From Flectonema sp. DT1601 (lineage: Eukaryota; Euglenozoa; Diplonemea; Diplonemida; Diplonemidae), in contig OZ025820.1 of NCBI GenBank assembly GCA_964019425.1, positions 558,001-622,000 of the forward strand: a stretch of DNA of 64,000 bases, given 5' to 3'. Shown here piece by piece: positions 1 through 10,132 of this stretch; within the stretch, counting starts at the first letter, position 1; every line of letters starts with the position of its first letter. A model generated the notes under the pieces. That model saw only the letters and a program-made list of their open reading frames with translations, was not told where the DNA came from and searched no databases. A program made the translations under genes and the position numbers.

Positions 1-1
1 T

Positions 2-3000
2 AATCTGTTTTCCATAAGCTACGGAGGCTCTGTAATAACTGCTGCGGAGATAGAAGACGCAATTTGGAATGATCTCGCTCTCGTAGTTGTTTCATTGTTG
101 ATTATTTTAATTTATTTATTTTTATTTTTATCATCGGCAGTTCTCGCATTCTGTTGCATGCTTCAACTACTACTTACAATTCCCGTATCACTATTCGTCT
201 ATACGATCTTGTTAAAGGAGAGTTATATAGGCCCAATGAATGTGTTGTCTGTGTTTGTGCTTCTTGGAATTGGTGTTGATGATATATTTATTTTTTATTG
301 TGCTTTTAATAGTTCTGAACGAGACTTGTTGGATGATTCTGCATCGATGTCATTGCTCGAAGTAACTGATGGCAGCAACAATAACAACAACAATAACAAC
401 AACAACAGCACCATTCCTGATGGTCGGTTTGATAATTCTTATGAAACGGATCCGTTTTTTAGTACTGAATCTGTTATTCGTTTGTCTCAAATAAAATCAA
501 CTTTAGAAAGAGAGATCGACATCGTATCTACTAAAAGTCATCCAATACATCAAGATCCACACCATCACGACAATGAGTTATCATTAAAACTGTCAGACAG
601 CTACAGCTCTGCGGGTGTTGCTATGTTAGTGACCTCGACAACTTCTGCGATTGCATTTTTATCAAATGCGGTGTCATCGATACCCGCTGTTAGGGGATTC
701 GGAATTCTAATGGGAACTATCATCGTTGTTAATTATATTTTAGTTATGACTATGTTTCCAACTGTCTTGGTACTTCATGTTAAGTTTGTTGTTCCTGTTT
801 GGAATCGTTTATGTGATATGTTATACGCAATTTACAATAATAAAAAAGAATCATTGACAGACGAATTGCATTGTCCAGTTGGAATTTTGCATCAAATATC
901 GAATGAGAATGACATTGGACTAAATTATCAAAGAACTCCTGCGACGGTTGCTGTTCCGATTTCAGCTATTCGGATTAATGGAGAAAAGTCTTTTAAAGTT
1001 TCTCTTTTTGAAACAATTTTCGATATCGATAATTTCACACCAACTAATTTTATTATAACCATTCCAGTACGTTACCTGAATCCGTATGCTGTCACGATGC
1101 TAGTCACACGGATTGATTCTATATTTAAGAAATCACTATCACGCAATGACAAAAACGATGTTATGTTAGCATCCAATACAACAGTCGAAGCTATTGGTGA
1201 TTTAAATTCTGATTTTATCTACCTTTTAACTCAAAACTATGGTAACGGTTGGATGAAATCTACTTCTCTACTTCCGGTTATTGATGAAACCGTTTTCAGA
1301 GATCTATATGTGAGTAGTACTGATGGTAATGTTGTTAAGCCGTCAGTCGATCTCATCCGACCTACTCATTTTGTTAATCACATCAGAGTTCGTATTTGTG
1401 ATCAAAAAAATACTTCAAAATCAACCACCTCAATACAGACGTTAAATTCTCTTGACCATCCTTATGATAAAACTACTGTTGTACTCGATGAGTGTTTTGT
1501 TGCTTTACCGAAATTGTTGGTTTTAAAAAAACGTGATGCGACATGTGGTGGGCTTGTATTAAGGTTACAAGATGATGTGTTGTTCGTATCTGAATACTGG
1601 ATAGCAAAAATTATTAGGAATACTCCTGCGATTAACACTAAAATATTCATTCCCGTGGAGACAGCTGAGGGATGGAGAGGATGGATTTATTCAAAACCCT
1701 GTGCCTTAACTATTCAAAAACAAGATTACTGTCACTCAGAAGTTTCAAGTACAGAAAGTATTGCATCAGATGATTCTAACGACTTCATTACTCGTTTTAT
1801 CTCACCTTTGTTATATAAACTACGCTTTCCTTTAATTGTACTATTCATAGCTATTACTATCGTCAGTATGTACACTGCAACTCTGTTGGGACATAGAGAC
1901 TCTCCGCCTTCGTTCTTCGAGTCTGATCATCGAATATATATTTATCGACACCGTGATTTATTTTTTCTAAAATCTGGAAAATGTACATACACAGACAGGA
2001 GTAGTTGTGCTCCGAACTACAGAGAGCGGAGTATTAATGATTTGATGGATTGTAAAGGAGATTTGTACGGACTTCATGTAGTCGACTTGTGTGGTGTTTG
2101 TGGAGGTCACAGTGACAGCTGTACTATTGGCTGTGATGGTGTTGCTAGCTCAAAGAAGAGCATCCTATCATGTGGTAAGTGTGGACTTCATGAATCCGAG
2201 TGTTCAGCTCCTCCTGGCTGCGATGGGATTATTGGTTCTGAAAAACTTATCCTCAGCTGTGGCATCTGTGGTCTACGTGAATCTGATTGCGATCTTCAAA
2301 AAGGATGTGATGGTGTTCCCGGTTCTCATAAGACGTTCTTATCATGTGGGAAGTGTGGTATTAAAGAATCTGAATGCACACCCACAGCTAGTTGTGATGG
2401 TATACCAGAATCAGGAAAGACAATCCTATCGTGTGGAATATGTGGTTTCGATGAATCAGAGTGTCAGTCGATGCGAATGTGCGACAACATGACCTGCACA
2501 CAATGTGATGGCCACGTCATAAACCAAAACCAATATTTCAAAACATGGATTGATGACTGTGGTACCTGCGGACCACCTTGGCCAACAGGACCTTCTGGAA
2601 GAGCTACTGAAGGGTCAAGTTGTAGAGGTTGTGATTTTCAATTACAATCAAAGTCTGTTATCAACCAATGCGGTAGTTGTGTTCTCATCAATTCCTCAAT
2701 GGAAGGCAGTTGTTCAAATGATGTTTTATCCTTCGCAGATTCTAAGTCGGTTGTGTCTACGACTACAATTCAAATTCACCTCGTTTTTGGTATCGACTAC
2801 TCGGCAAGTGAGTTTACAAACACTGAAATCTATAGTCGATTATCAGAACCTCACTTTAGTCTTTCATGGTTGCCGTGTCAGTCTCATGCGATCACAGTTT
2901 GTAATGAAGTTTTATCATCTTCGATTGAGAATGGAAACATTGCGAGTGGGGGGAATCATTTTTGCCTTCCTTTGAACTTTTCTCAACATCTAATTAAAAA

Positions 3001-3925
3001 TAATAAAACCGCAACCATCAGCGACGCAAACCAATACTACTCTGAGCTTAATAATTATATAACATCAGAGCATCCTCCAGGATGGCTTTATGACGTGTCA
3101 AAAAATCATTTGGTGTTGACGTTGAAAACAGAAACACCAACAGAAAGTTCAGCTTATCATCTCATTGATGAGTTTAAGTTTTGGGAGCAACTTCAGGATA
3201 GATTGAATGACGATGCTCCGAGTGGTGGTTCTCACAGTTGTATTTTTTATCAAACTGCGAAACAATGGTCAAAAGCATTCATTCAGGTTATTGCAGTGAA
3301 CGGATTAGCTTATGCTGTCGGTATTTCATTGATAACAACTTTTATAACTGTTTGGATGTTTACAGCGAGTTGTTTTTTAACAATTTTAATCATCTCTACT
3401 TTAGTGGGAATCATATCCTCGACTTTTTGTATTATATATCTTCTTGGTTGGGAGATAGGAGCAGTTGAAGCTGTATCTCTCAGTGTTGTTATTGGGTTAT
3501 CGATTGACTTCTCTCTTCATTTTGGAGAGTCGTATACTTCGGAGAGCATGCAGACTCTTGAAACTGACATCGAATTCAGTCGAAAAAGCATAATTTATAT
3601 TGTCCTTCGGAGTATGTGTAAACCACTATGTCACGCTGCATTGACGACAATGCTGTCAACGTTTCCGTTGTTATTTTGTACTCTTCTTCCGCTCAGACAG
3701 TTCGGTTGGATATTGATTACAAGTATTGGTGTTTCGATAACATTTTCAATTCTAATGTTCGTTCCTGTTCTTGCGGTGGTTGGTCCAACACCCTTTAAAA
3801 AAACCATCACCTCTAGAGTAGTCGCAATTGGTTCTCCGTTAGTCATAATTGGTACGGCGTTATTGCTTATACATCTTACTGGTACGAAGGTATACGGACC
3901 TGATGGTGAGGTTTTGTTCTTTTGA
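2..3925 (+). CDS. Dispatched/Patched-like RND transporter with Cys-rich repeats (5' partial)
   Basis: The frame is open from the left edge, so the start lies outside the window; 1,307 residues are visible. The first transmembrane cluster contains the GVDD motif of RND/sterol-sensing-domain proteins near visible residue 91, and a matching second half near residue 1163 reads IGLSIDFSLHFGE before the last membrane helices. This two-half architecture is that of Dispatched/Patched transporters, which move lipids or lipid-modified proteins across the plasma membrane using ion gradients. A poly-Asn run lies near residues 125-137, in the segment following the first motif. A large loop between the halves carries about five cysteine-rich repeats (roughly residues 695-830) of the form GCDG..S.K..LSCG.CG..ES.C, starting from a CGVCGG unit. 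Substrate is unknown. Family assignment is good; ortholog status is not established. Confidence 0.8.
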   Translation, partial: NLFSISYGGSVITAAEIEDAIWNDLALVVVSLLIILIYLFLFLSSAVLAFCCMLQLLLTIPVSLFVYTILLKESYIGPMNVLSVFVLLGIGVDDIFIFYCAFNSSERDLLDDSASMSLLEVTDGSNNNNNNNNNNSTIPDGRFDNSYETDPFFSTESVIRLSQIKSTLEREIDIVSTKSHPIHQDPHHHDNELSLKLSDSYSSAGVAMLVTSTTSAIAFLSNAVSSIPAVRGFGILMGTIIVVNYILVMTMFPTVLVLHVKFVVPVWNRLCDMLYAIYNNKKESLTDELHCPVGILHQISNENDIGLNYQRTPATVAVPISAIRINGEKSFKVSLFETIFDIDNFTPTNFIITIPVRYLNPYAVTMLVTRIDSIFKKSLSRNDKNDVMLASNTTVEAIGDLNSDFIYLLTQNYGNGWMKSTSLLPVIDETVFRDLYVSSTDGNVVKPSVDLIRPTHFVNHIRVRICDQKNTSKSTTSIQTLNSLDHPYDKTTVVLDECFVALPKLLVLKKRDATCGGLVLRLQDDVLFVSEYWIAKIIRNTPAINTKIFIPVETAEGWRGWIYSKPCALTIQKQDYCHSEVSSTESIASDDSNDFITRFISPLLYKLRFPLIVLFIAITIVSMYTATLLGHRDSPPSFFESDHRIYIYRHRDLFFLKSGKCTYTDRSSCAPNYRERSINDLMDCKGDLYGLHVVDLCGVCGGHSDSCTIGCDGVASSKKSILSCGKCGLHESECSAPPGCDGIIGSEKLILSCGICGLRESDCDLQKGCDGVPGSHKTFLSCGKCGIKESECTPTASCDGIPESGKTILSCGICGFDESECQSMRMCDNMTCTQCDGHVINQNQYFKTWIDDCGTCGPPWPTGPSGRATEGSSCRGCDFQLQSKSVINQCGSCVLINSSMEGSCSNDVLSFADSKSVVSTTTIQIHLVFGIDYSASEFTNTEIYSRLSEPHFSLSWLPCQSHAITVCNEVLSSSIENGNIASGGNHFCLPLNFSQHLIKNNKTATISDANQYYSELNNYITSEHPPGWLYDVSKNHLVLTLKTETPTESSAYHLIDEFKFWEQLQDRLNDDAPSGGSHSCIFYQTAKQWSKAFIQVIAVNGLAYAVGISLITTFITVWMFTASCFLTILIISTLVGIISSTFCIIYLLGWEIGAVEAVSLSVVIGLSIDFSLHFGESYTSESMQTLETDIEFSRKSIIYIVLRSMCKPLCHAALTTMLSTFPLLFCTLLPLRQFGWILITSIGVSITFSILMFVPVLAVVGPTPFKKTITSRVVAIGSPLVIIGTALLLIHLTGTKVYGPDGEVLFF
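2084..2490 (+). repeat. Cysteine-rich tandem repeat in the transporter loop
   Basis: Coding repeat of about 34-36 codons, roughly five units. Each carries CDG, a Ser/Lys-containing spacer, LSCG-x-CG, then ES-x-C. The first unit is the widespread CGVCGG form. Unit spacing and Cys positions are conserved while the spacers vary, so the fold is probably held by disulphides outside the cell. Confidence 0.8.
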
Positions 3926-4106
3926 CATATTTGGTATCAATGTGTTTTTCCTTTTTTTAAAATAAACTTTTATAAAATTAAAAATATTTACACCCTAAAA
4001 TAACGTGTCTTTCAGACTTATATAAATATTGTGGAGTTGATTGATGTCGTGTTTCACTGAAGTACTTTTTTATATTATTTCATCCTCCAGGTTGTATTTC
4101 AATAAA

Positions 4107-5306
4107 ATGCTTCCGCTTCTTCAGACCCTGGCGGTCAGTTCTCTCCTTCCCAAGTGGGAGCCGACATATGTGATGGACAGGTCGACGTGTGTGATGGCTT
4201 GCAACTCTTCAGGTTACATGAGCGATGATGTTCTTCCAAAGTTAGCGAAATTTGGAATTGTTGACATCGATTGGAGCAATGCTAAGAAGCAATGGTCAGC
4301 AGCGAGTCCGATGGACTGTCAAGAGAGACTGGTGACTCAGGCAGAGGCAATTAAAAAGATAAATCCAACAACGAAAGTATTCGTTTACAGAAACATCGTC
4401 AAAGCATTGCCGTGGTTCACTGATGTCAGAGAGAAGATTACCGACCCTCAATACGCAGGATGGTTTCTTCCTTTTAAACCAAAGGGACCATACCACGTTC
4501 AACCATGTGATGATGGTAAGTGTTCATCACTGTACCATGATTATGAGCAAACCCCTCGAGGTGGTGACTGTGGTCATGGTCTTCCTTGTGGTGAGTACCT
4601 CTTCGATCACAGAAACGAATCCCTTCGCAATTGGATCATCGACACATTCATGATTGGTAGCGTTAATGGAAGTGGTGTATTGAACCCTTCTATTGATGGG
4701 TATTGTTTAGATGATGGTTGGCAGAATCACTCTTCTCCGATTGCGAAATGGGGACCTAGAACTGGTTTCTGTAACAACGGTAAGATTGGAGGACCGACTG
4801 AAGAACAATATCAATGTGATATCGATATGGGTCTGGATCAGAATGATACCACTGCTGTCACTGAGGGATGGTATGCTACTTTTGAAGACTCTAAAGCTGC
4901 ACTTGTTAAGAATAATGCTTTCTCATGGGAGTTGTTTGACGTGGTAACCGTCCCTCCAACAAACTCTTGCGTAAGTTGGTTTCAAGGAACTGGTTCATCT
5001 ATTCACTCTGCTGCTATGTTCTTAGAGTATTCAGCTACTCCAGCACCTACTCAGGCTGAGTGGGAAACACTTGTTGCGACCTTCCTCATCGTCAGAGGAC
5101 CATATGCTTGGATGGGAACTGCTTGGGACAATTGCCACTCAACTTGGATCTACCCTTGGAGTGATCTTCTTGATAAAGACTATGGTGTCCCTCTTGGTGA
5201 TAAACCAGTTGAAGTTAAACCAGGAGTGTTTCAAAGAGAGTGGAGTAAGGTTACTGTTAGCTATGACTGCAGTACTTCTACTCCAACCTTTACATACAAA
5301 CAGTAA
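4107..5306 (+). CDS. Secreted glycoside-hydrolase-like protein, array copy 1
   Basis: 399 residues. I recognise the family as a widely distributed but poorly characterised set of glycoside-hydrolase-like proteins of algae and other protists. Landmarks are WEPTYVMDRST, CNSSG, VDIDWSNAKKQW, VFVYRN, LYHDYEQTP, the DD of DGYCLDDGW, and a terminal GVFQREWSKVTV block. The DD pair is a likely active-site acid pair by analogy only. The first 14 residues are hydrophobic and probably part of a signal peptide; several Asn-x-Ser/Thr sites (NSS, NES, NGS, NHS, NDT) fit secretion. The start is the ATG of MLPLLQTL, conserved in all five copies 16 nt after a cctccag acceptor; an in-frame ATG at 4044 exists only here. 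Upstream flank is truncated compared with the other copies, marking the array edge. Confidence 0.75.
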   Translation: MLPLLQTLAVSSLLPKWEPTYVMDRSTCVMACNSSGYMSDDVLPKLAKFGIVDIDWSNAKKQWSAASPMDCQERLVTQAEAIKKINPTTKVFVYRNIVKALPWFTDVREKITDPQYAGWFLPFKPKGPYHVQPCDDGKCSSLYHDYEQTPRGGDCGHGLPCGEYLFDHRNESLRNWIIDTFMIGSVNGSGVLNPSIDGYCLDDGWQNHSSPIAKWGPRTGFCNNGKIGGPTEEQYQCDIDMGLDQNDTTAVTEGWYATFEDSKAALVKNNAFSWELFDVVTVPPTNSCVSWFQGTGSSIHSAAMFLEYSATPAPTQAEWETLVATFLIVRGPYAWMGTAWDNCHSTWIYPWSDLLDKDYGVPLGDKPVEVKPGVFQREWSKVTVSYDCSTSTPTFTYKQ

Positions 5307-6075
5307 ATTAGTTTTATCTGTTCTGTGGTTAACAGTATAATCCTTACACACACCACCATAATATCCTTCGCATAACGCAACACGATAATGACGTTGTGAC
5401 TAAAGATGAATTTATCGATTCCTTTAACAACGAATTACCCTTGTTGGGTTTCTTCTAGCTCTCATGGTCAAACCGAATTACGGTTTTTTTGTGATATAAA
5501 ATTTGGTTTTTGAATTGCCCACTATTTTCTTTTTTTTTGATTATTTTACCCAACATAAATTTATTTTCTCCTCATTCACTACTGCTGCTGATTACTACGC
5601 TGACGCTGACAGTCAAAATTGTTGGAGAAATTGTTGCTCCTTTGAGCTTAAAAAATGCGGTATCAAATTACACCCCCTTCTTTATTTTGGATGAAATACC
5701 TACCAACGTCTTTATAATAAAATTGTTTACCTTCCGACTGGCGTACTAAGCGCCTGATTGAGTACGTGACTAACGTTTATTTATTATTATTTTTTCTTTT
5801 TTCTTTTTTTAAAAAAGAAATAACTTGCGGCTTAGATGAAGACGAGTGAAAAGATCTAAACCAAACACGACATGCATCACACGCACATGCTCTCCCTTCG
5901 CATGTCAGCATAGTGGCATGTTAATCACTCGAGGAAGAGTTTCTCCTTCCAGACTTGTGATGTCGTGTAGTCTTTGTGAAGTAATACTTACGTATCTTTA
6001 ACTCAGTCATCAAGTTATACGATTAAGTTTATGTAGATAAGTCTTATTTCATCCTCCAGGTTGTATTTCAATAAA
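5307..6075 (+). other. Spacer between hydrolase copies 1 and 2
   Basis: The first 210 nt are almost identical to the sequence after copy 4 (11333-11545) and include an AAACCG-aatta-CGGTTT hairpin with a T tail (5470-5490). The end holds the conserved upstream element shared by the array (5862-5991). Nothing coding is seen. Confidence 0.7.
5862..5991 (+). promoter_or_regulatory. Conserved upstream element of hydrolase array (copy 2)
   Basis: A block of about 130 nt found before copies 2, 4 and 5 and in shortened form before copy 3. It is bounded by an imperfect inverted repeat, ACACGAC..ATCACA against TGTGATGTCGTGT, and contains repeated GCATG/CATGC words that can also pair. Promoter or processing role is inferred from conservation and position only. 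Confidence 0.45.
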
Positions 6076-7275
6076 ATGCTTCCGCTTCTTCAGACCCTGG
6101 CGGTCAGTTCTCTCCTTCCCAAGTGGGAGCCGACATATGTAATGGACAGGTCGACGATTGTGATGGCTTGCAACTCTTCAGGTTACATGAGCGATGATGT
6201 TCTTCCAAAGTTAGCGAAATTTGGAATTGTTGACATCGATTGGAGCAATGCTAAGAAGCAATGGTCAGCAGCAAGTCCGATGGACTGTCAAGAGAGACTG
6301 GTGACTCAGGCAGAGACGATCAAGAAATTAAATCCGACAACGAAAGTATTCGTTTACAGAAACATCGTCAAAGCATTGCCGTGGTTCACTGATGTCAGAG
6401 AGAAGATTACCGACCCTCAATACGCAGGATGGTTTCTTCACTTTAAACCAAAGGGACCATACCACGTTCAACCGTGTGATGATGGTAAGTGTTCATCACT
6501 GTACCATGATTATGAGCAAACCCCGCAAGGAGGTGACTGTGGTCATGGTCTTCCTTGTGGTGAGTACCTCTTCGATCACAGAAACGAATCCCTTCGCAAT
6601 TGGATCATCGACACATTCATGATTGGTAACGTTAATGGAAGTGGTGTATTGAACCCTTCTATTGATGGGTATTTCATGGATGATGGTTGGCAGAATCACT
6701 CTTCTCCGATTGCGAAATGGGGACCTAGAACTGGTTTCTGTAACAACGGTAAGATTGGAGGACCAAGTGAAGTACAATATCAATGTGATATCGATATGGG
6801 TCTGGATCAGAATGATACCACTGCTGTCACTGAGGGATGGTATGCTACTTTTGAAGACTCTAAAGCTGCACTTGTTGAGAATAATGCTTTTGCATGGCAG
6901 TCGTTTGCAGTAGTTACCGTCCCTCCAACAAACTCTTGCGTAAGTTGGTTTCAAAGAACTGGTTCATCTATTCACTCTGCTGCTATGTTATTAAAGTATT
7001 CAGCTACTCCAGCACCTACTCAGGCTGAGTGGGAAACACTTGTTGCGACCTTCCTCATCGTCAGAGGACCATATGCTTGGATGGGAACTGCTTGGGACAA
7101 TTGCCACTCAACTTGGATCTACCCTTGGAGTGATCTTCTTGATAAAGACTATGGTGTCCCTCTTGGTGATAAACCAGTTGAAGTTAAACCAGGAGTGTTT
7201 CAAAGAGAGTGGAGTAAGGTTACTGTTAGCTATGACTGCAGTACTTCTACTCCAACCTTTACATACAAACAGTAA
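6076..7275 (+). CDS. Secreted glycoside-hydrolase-like protein, array copy 2
   Basis: 399 residues, same length and start context as copy 1. It belongs with copies 1 and 3 (central block reads DDGWQNHSS, then a QYQCDIDMGLDQNDTT stretch). Distinctive residues are DGYFMDDGW at the proposed active-site pair, QSFAVVTV and MLLKYSATP. Its last 80 codons are essentially identical to all other copies, which suggests recent gene conversion. Its 3' flank is the B type shared with copy 3. Confidence 0.75.
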   Translation: MLPLLQTLAVSSLLPKWEPTYVMDRSTIVMACNSSGYMSDDVLPKLAKFGIVDIDWSNAKKQWSAASPMDCQERLVTQAETIKKLNPTTKVFVYRNIVKALPWFTDVREKITDPQYAGWFLHFKPKGPYHVQPCDDGKCSSLYHDYEQTPQGGDCGHGLPCGEYLFDHRNESLRNWIIDTFMIGNVNGSGVLNPSIDGYFMDDGWQNHSSPIAKWGPRTGFCNNGKIGGPSEVQYQCDIDMGLDQNDTTAVTEGWYATFEDSKAALVENNAFAWQSFAVVTVPPTNSCVSWFQRTGSSIHSAAMLLKYSATPAPTQAEWETLVATFLIVRGPYAWMGTAWDNCHSTWIYPWSDLLDKDYGVPLGDKPVEVKPGVFQREWSKVTVSYDCSTSTPTFTYKQ

Positions 7276-7900
7276 ATTAGTTTTATCTGTTCTATTTACT
7301 ATATGGTGCTTGACTAACAGCAATCTCGTGCAGTATCAAGTTAAGGGTGGACACTCACTGATTTCCGTACATACCTAATATGTACTTTTATTGGCTCATT
7401 GAAAATTTCCCCTTCTGGTGTTGCACAAGACTTGTTTGATCACTAACGTTTTTTTTTTCTTCATTTTTTGATTTTTATTTCTTTATTCGCTCTCTTCTCT
7501 TCAAATATTAGGGATACTGGACTAAGAAAATATGAGAATAAAACAACAAATCATCTTAGCAACACACACGTACCACTCAAGCTTCTTGTTTGTTTCTTGT
7601 AGTGTTAAAAATGACCCTCAGCTTAGATTATTAACTTCACTGATGTATAAAAAGTAGTTAAATCTAAATCCTTGTTCTTTAATCTTATTAAATTCGTGAT
7701 TGATAAACACGAACAGTCTCTCCCTTCGCATGTCAGCATAGTGGCATGTTAATCACTCGAGGAAGAGTTTCTCCTTGTGATGTCGTGTAGTCTTTGTGAA
7801 GTAATACTTTAGAACCTGTACTTAATTATACATAGGGTGGTAATATGTGAGGAGATTGTCAGGCTCGTTACATTATTTAAGGCGGACTACTTCTGTAGCA
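7276..7900 (+). other. Spacer between hydrolase copies 2 and 3, type B flank
   Basis: Nearly identical to the sequence after copy 3 (9434-10080), apart from a short deletion in the upstream element (about 7706-7790). Contains no gene. This is the remnant of a recent tandem duplication unit. Confidence 0.7.
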
Positions 7901-8184
7901 GTGGAGTACGGAGCGATGTTCTGTGTACAAAAAAAAAAAAACGGTCTTGTCTTTGCTTTGTGTGATGTAATTGCTTTTTGTCAAGCCTTCTTTCTCAAAA
8001 CAGGTTTTGCTCTAAGCCCCCTGGTGCAAGGAAAAAAAAAAAAATGAAGGCCATCGCAACCCTGATCACGGCGTTTGTCGTAGCTGGCCCAGTACCCGAC
8101 GGACGTCTGGTGCGTGTTTGGGACGCCGGGCACAAGCAGCGCGGCAATGGTGATCATCGGAACGTTGCTCGTCCTCGGGGGAGG
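7901..8184 (+). other. Insertion of about 280 bp before hydrolase copy 3
   Basis: Aligned with copies 4 and 5, the leader of copy 3 is interrupted after ttctgtagca and resumes at gaagtactttttt. The insert holds an A run, a 75-nt segment shared with 37845-37921 and ending tctcaaaacag, a second A run, then a GC-rich stretch (8044-8183) with an ATG just after the A run. That ATG opens a frame starting MKAIATLITAFVVAG, which looks like a short signal peptide, but the frame soon loses protein-like character. Nature and origin are unknown. Confidence 0.6.
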
Positions 8185-8233
8185 AAGTACTTTTTTTTAT
8201 ATTATTTCATCCTCCAGGTTGTATTTCAATAAA

Positions 8234-9433
8234 ATGCTTCCGCTTCTTCAGACCCTGGCGGTCAGTTCTCTCCTTCCCAAGTGGGAGCCGACATATGTGA
8301 TGGACAGGTCGACGATTGTGATGGCTTGCAACTCTTCAGGTTACATGAGCGATGATGTTCTTCCAAAGTTAGCGAAGTTTGGAATTGTTGACATCGATTG
8401 GAGCAATGCTAAGAAGCAATGGTCAGCAGCAAGTCCGATGGACTGTCAAGAGAGATTGGTGACTCAGGCAGAGACGATCAAGAAATTAAACCCGACAACG
8501 AAAGTATTCGTTTACAGAAACATCGTCAAAGCATTGCCGTGGTTCACTGATGTCAGAGAGAAAGTCACCGACCCTCAATACGCAGGATGGTTTCTTCACT
8601 TTAAACCAAAGGGACCATACCACGTTCAACCATGTGATGATGGTAAGTGTTCATCACTGTACCATGATTATGAGCAAACCCCTCGAGGTGGTGACTGTGG
8701 TCATGGTCTTCCTTGTGGTGAGTACCTCTTCGATCACAGAAACGAATCCCTTCGCAATTGGATCATCGACACATTCATGATTGGTAGCGTTAATGGAAGT
8801 GGTGTATTGAACCCTTCTATTGATGGGTACTACATGGATGATGGTTGGCAGAATCACTCTTCTTACATAAAGAAATGGGAACCTAAAAATGGTTTCTGTA
8901 ACAACGGTAAGATTGGAGGACCAAGTGAAGAACAATATCAATGTGATATCGATATGGGTCTGGATCAGAATGATACCACTGCTGTCACTGAGGGATGGTA
9001 TGCTACTTTTGAAGACTCTAAAGCTGCACTTGTTAAGAATAATGCTTTTGCATGGCAGTTGTTTGAAATAGTTACCGTCCCTCCAACAAACTCTTGCGTA
9101 AGTTGGTTTCAAGGAACTGGTTCATCTATTCACTCTGCTGCTATGTTCTTAGAGTATTCAGCTACTCCAGCACCTACTCAGGCTGAGTGGGAAACACTTG
9201 TTGCGACCTTCCTCATCGTCAGAGGACCATATGCTTGGATGGGAACTGCTTGGGACAATTGCCACTCAACTTGGATCTACCCTTGGAGTGATCTTCTTGA
9301 TAAAGACTATGGTGTCCCTCTTGGTGATAAACCAGTTGAAGTTAAACCAGGAGTGTTTCAAAGAGAGTGGAGTAAGGTTACTGTTAGCTATGACTGCAGT
9401 ACTTCTACTCCAACCTTTACATACAAACAGTAA
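8234..9433 (+). CDS. Secreted glycoside-hydrolase-like protein, array copy 3
   Basis: 399 residues. Same family and start as copy 1. Differences cluster in the centre: DGYYMDDGWQNHSSYIKKWEP, then FEIVTVPP. The frame is open upstream of the ATG through the acceptor into the inserted GC-rich segment, but no upstream in-frame ATG is conserved in the array, so MLPLLQTL is kept as the start. Copies 2 and 3 share their downstream flank nearly base for base. Confidence 0.75.
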   Translation: MLPLLQTLAVSSLLPKWEPTYVMDRSTIVMACNSSGYMSDDVLPKLAKFGIVDIDWSNAKKQWSAASPMDCQERLVTQAETIKKLNPTTKVFVYRNIVKALPWFTDVREKVTDPQYAGWFLHFKPKGPYHVQPCDDGKCSSLYHDYEQTPRGGDCGHGLPCGEYLFDHRNESLRNWIIDTFMIGSVNGSGVLNPSIDGYYMDDGWQNHSSYIKKWEPKNGFCNNGKIGGPSEEQYQCDIDMGLDQNDTTAVTEGWYATFEDSKAALVKNNAFAWQLFEIVTVPPTNSCVSWFQGTGSSIHSAAMFLEYSATPAPTQAEWETLVATFLIVRGPYAWMGTAWDNCHSTWIYPWSDLLDKDYGVPLGDKPVEVKPGVFQREWSKVTVSYDCSTSTPTFTYKQ

Positions 9434-10132
9434 ATTAGTTTTATCTGTTCTATTTACTATATGGTGCTTGACTAACAGCAATCTCGTGCAGTATCAAGTT
9501 AAGGGTGGACACTCACTGATTTCCGTACATACCTAATATGTACTTTTATTGGCTCATTGAAAATTTCCCCTTCTGGTGTTGCACAAGACTTGTTTGATCA
9601 CTAACGTTTTTTTTTTCTTCATTTTTTGATTTTTATTTCTTTATTCGCTCTCTTCTCTTCAAATATTAGGGATACTGGACTAAGAAAATATGAGAATAAA
9701 ACAACAAATCATCTTAGCAACACACACGTACCACTCAAGCTTCTTGTTTGTTTCTTGTAGTGTTAAAAATGACCCTCAGCTTGGATTATTAACTTCACTG
9801 ATGTATAAAAAGTAGTTAAATCTAAATCCTTGTTCTTTAATCTTATTAAATTCGTGATTGATAAACACGACATGCATCACACGCACATGCTCTCCCTTCG
9901 CATGTCAGCATAGTGGCATGTTAATCACTCGAGGAAGAGTTTCTCCTTCCAGACTTGTGATGTCGTGTAGTCTTTGTGAAGTAATACTCTAGAACCTGTA
10001 CTTAATTATCCATAGGGTGGTCATATGTGAGGAGATTGTCAGGCTCGCTACGTTATTTAAGGCGGACTACTTCTGTAGTAGTAGTAAGTACTTTTTTGTA
10101 TTATTTCATCCTCCAGGTTGTATTTCAATAAA
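9434..10132 (+). other. Spacer between hydrolase copies 3 and 4
   Basis: B-type 3' flank followed by the full conserved upstream element (about 9866-9990) and a leader with gtaagtactttttt then cctccag. The leader continues without the insertion seen before copy 3. No gene. Confidence 0.7.

Noticed and set aside
6496-9112. Long open frames on the minus strand inside hydrolase copies
   Set aside because: They are antisense to a conserved gene, recur only because the copies are identical, and lack their own starts and homology.
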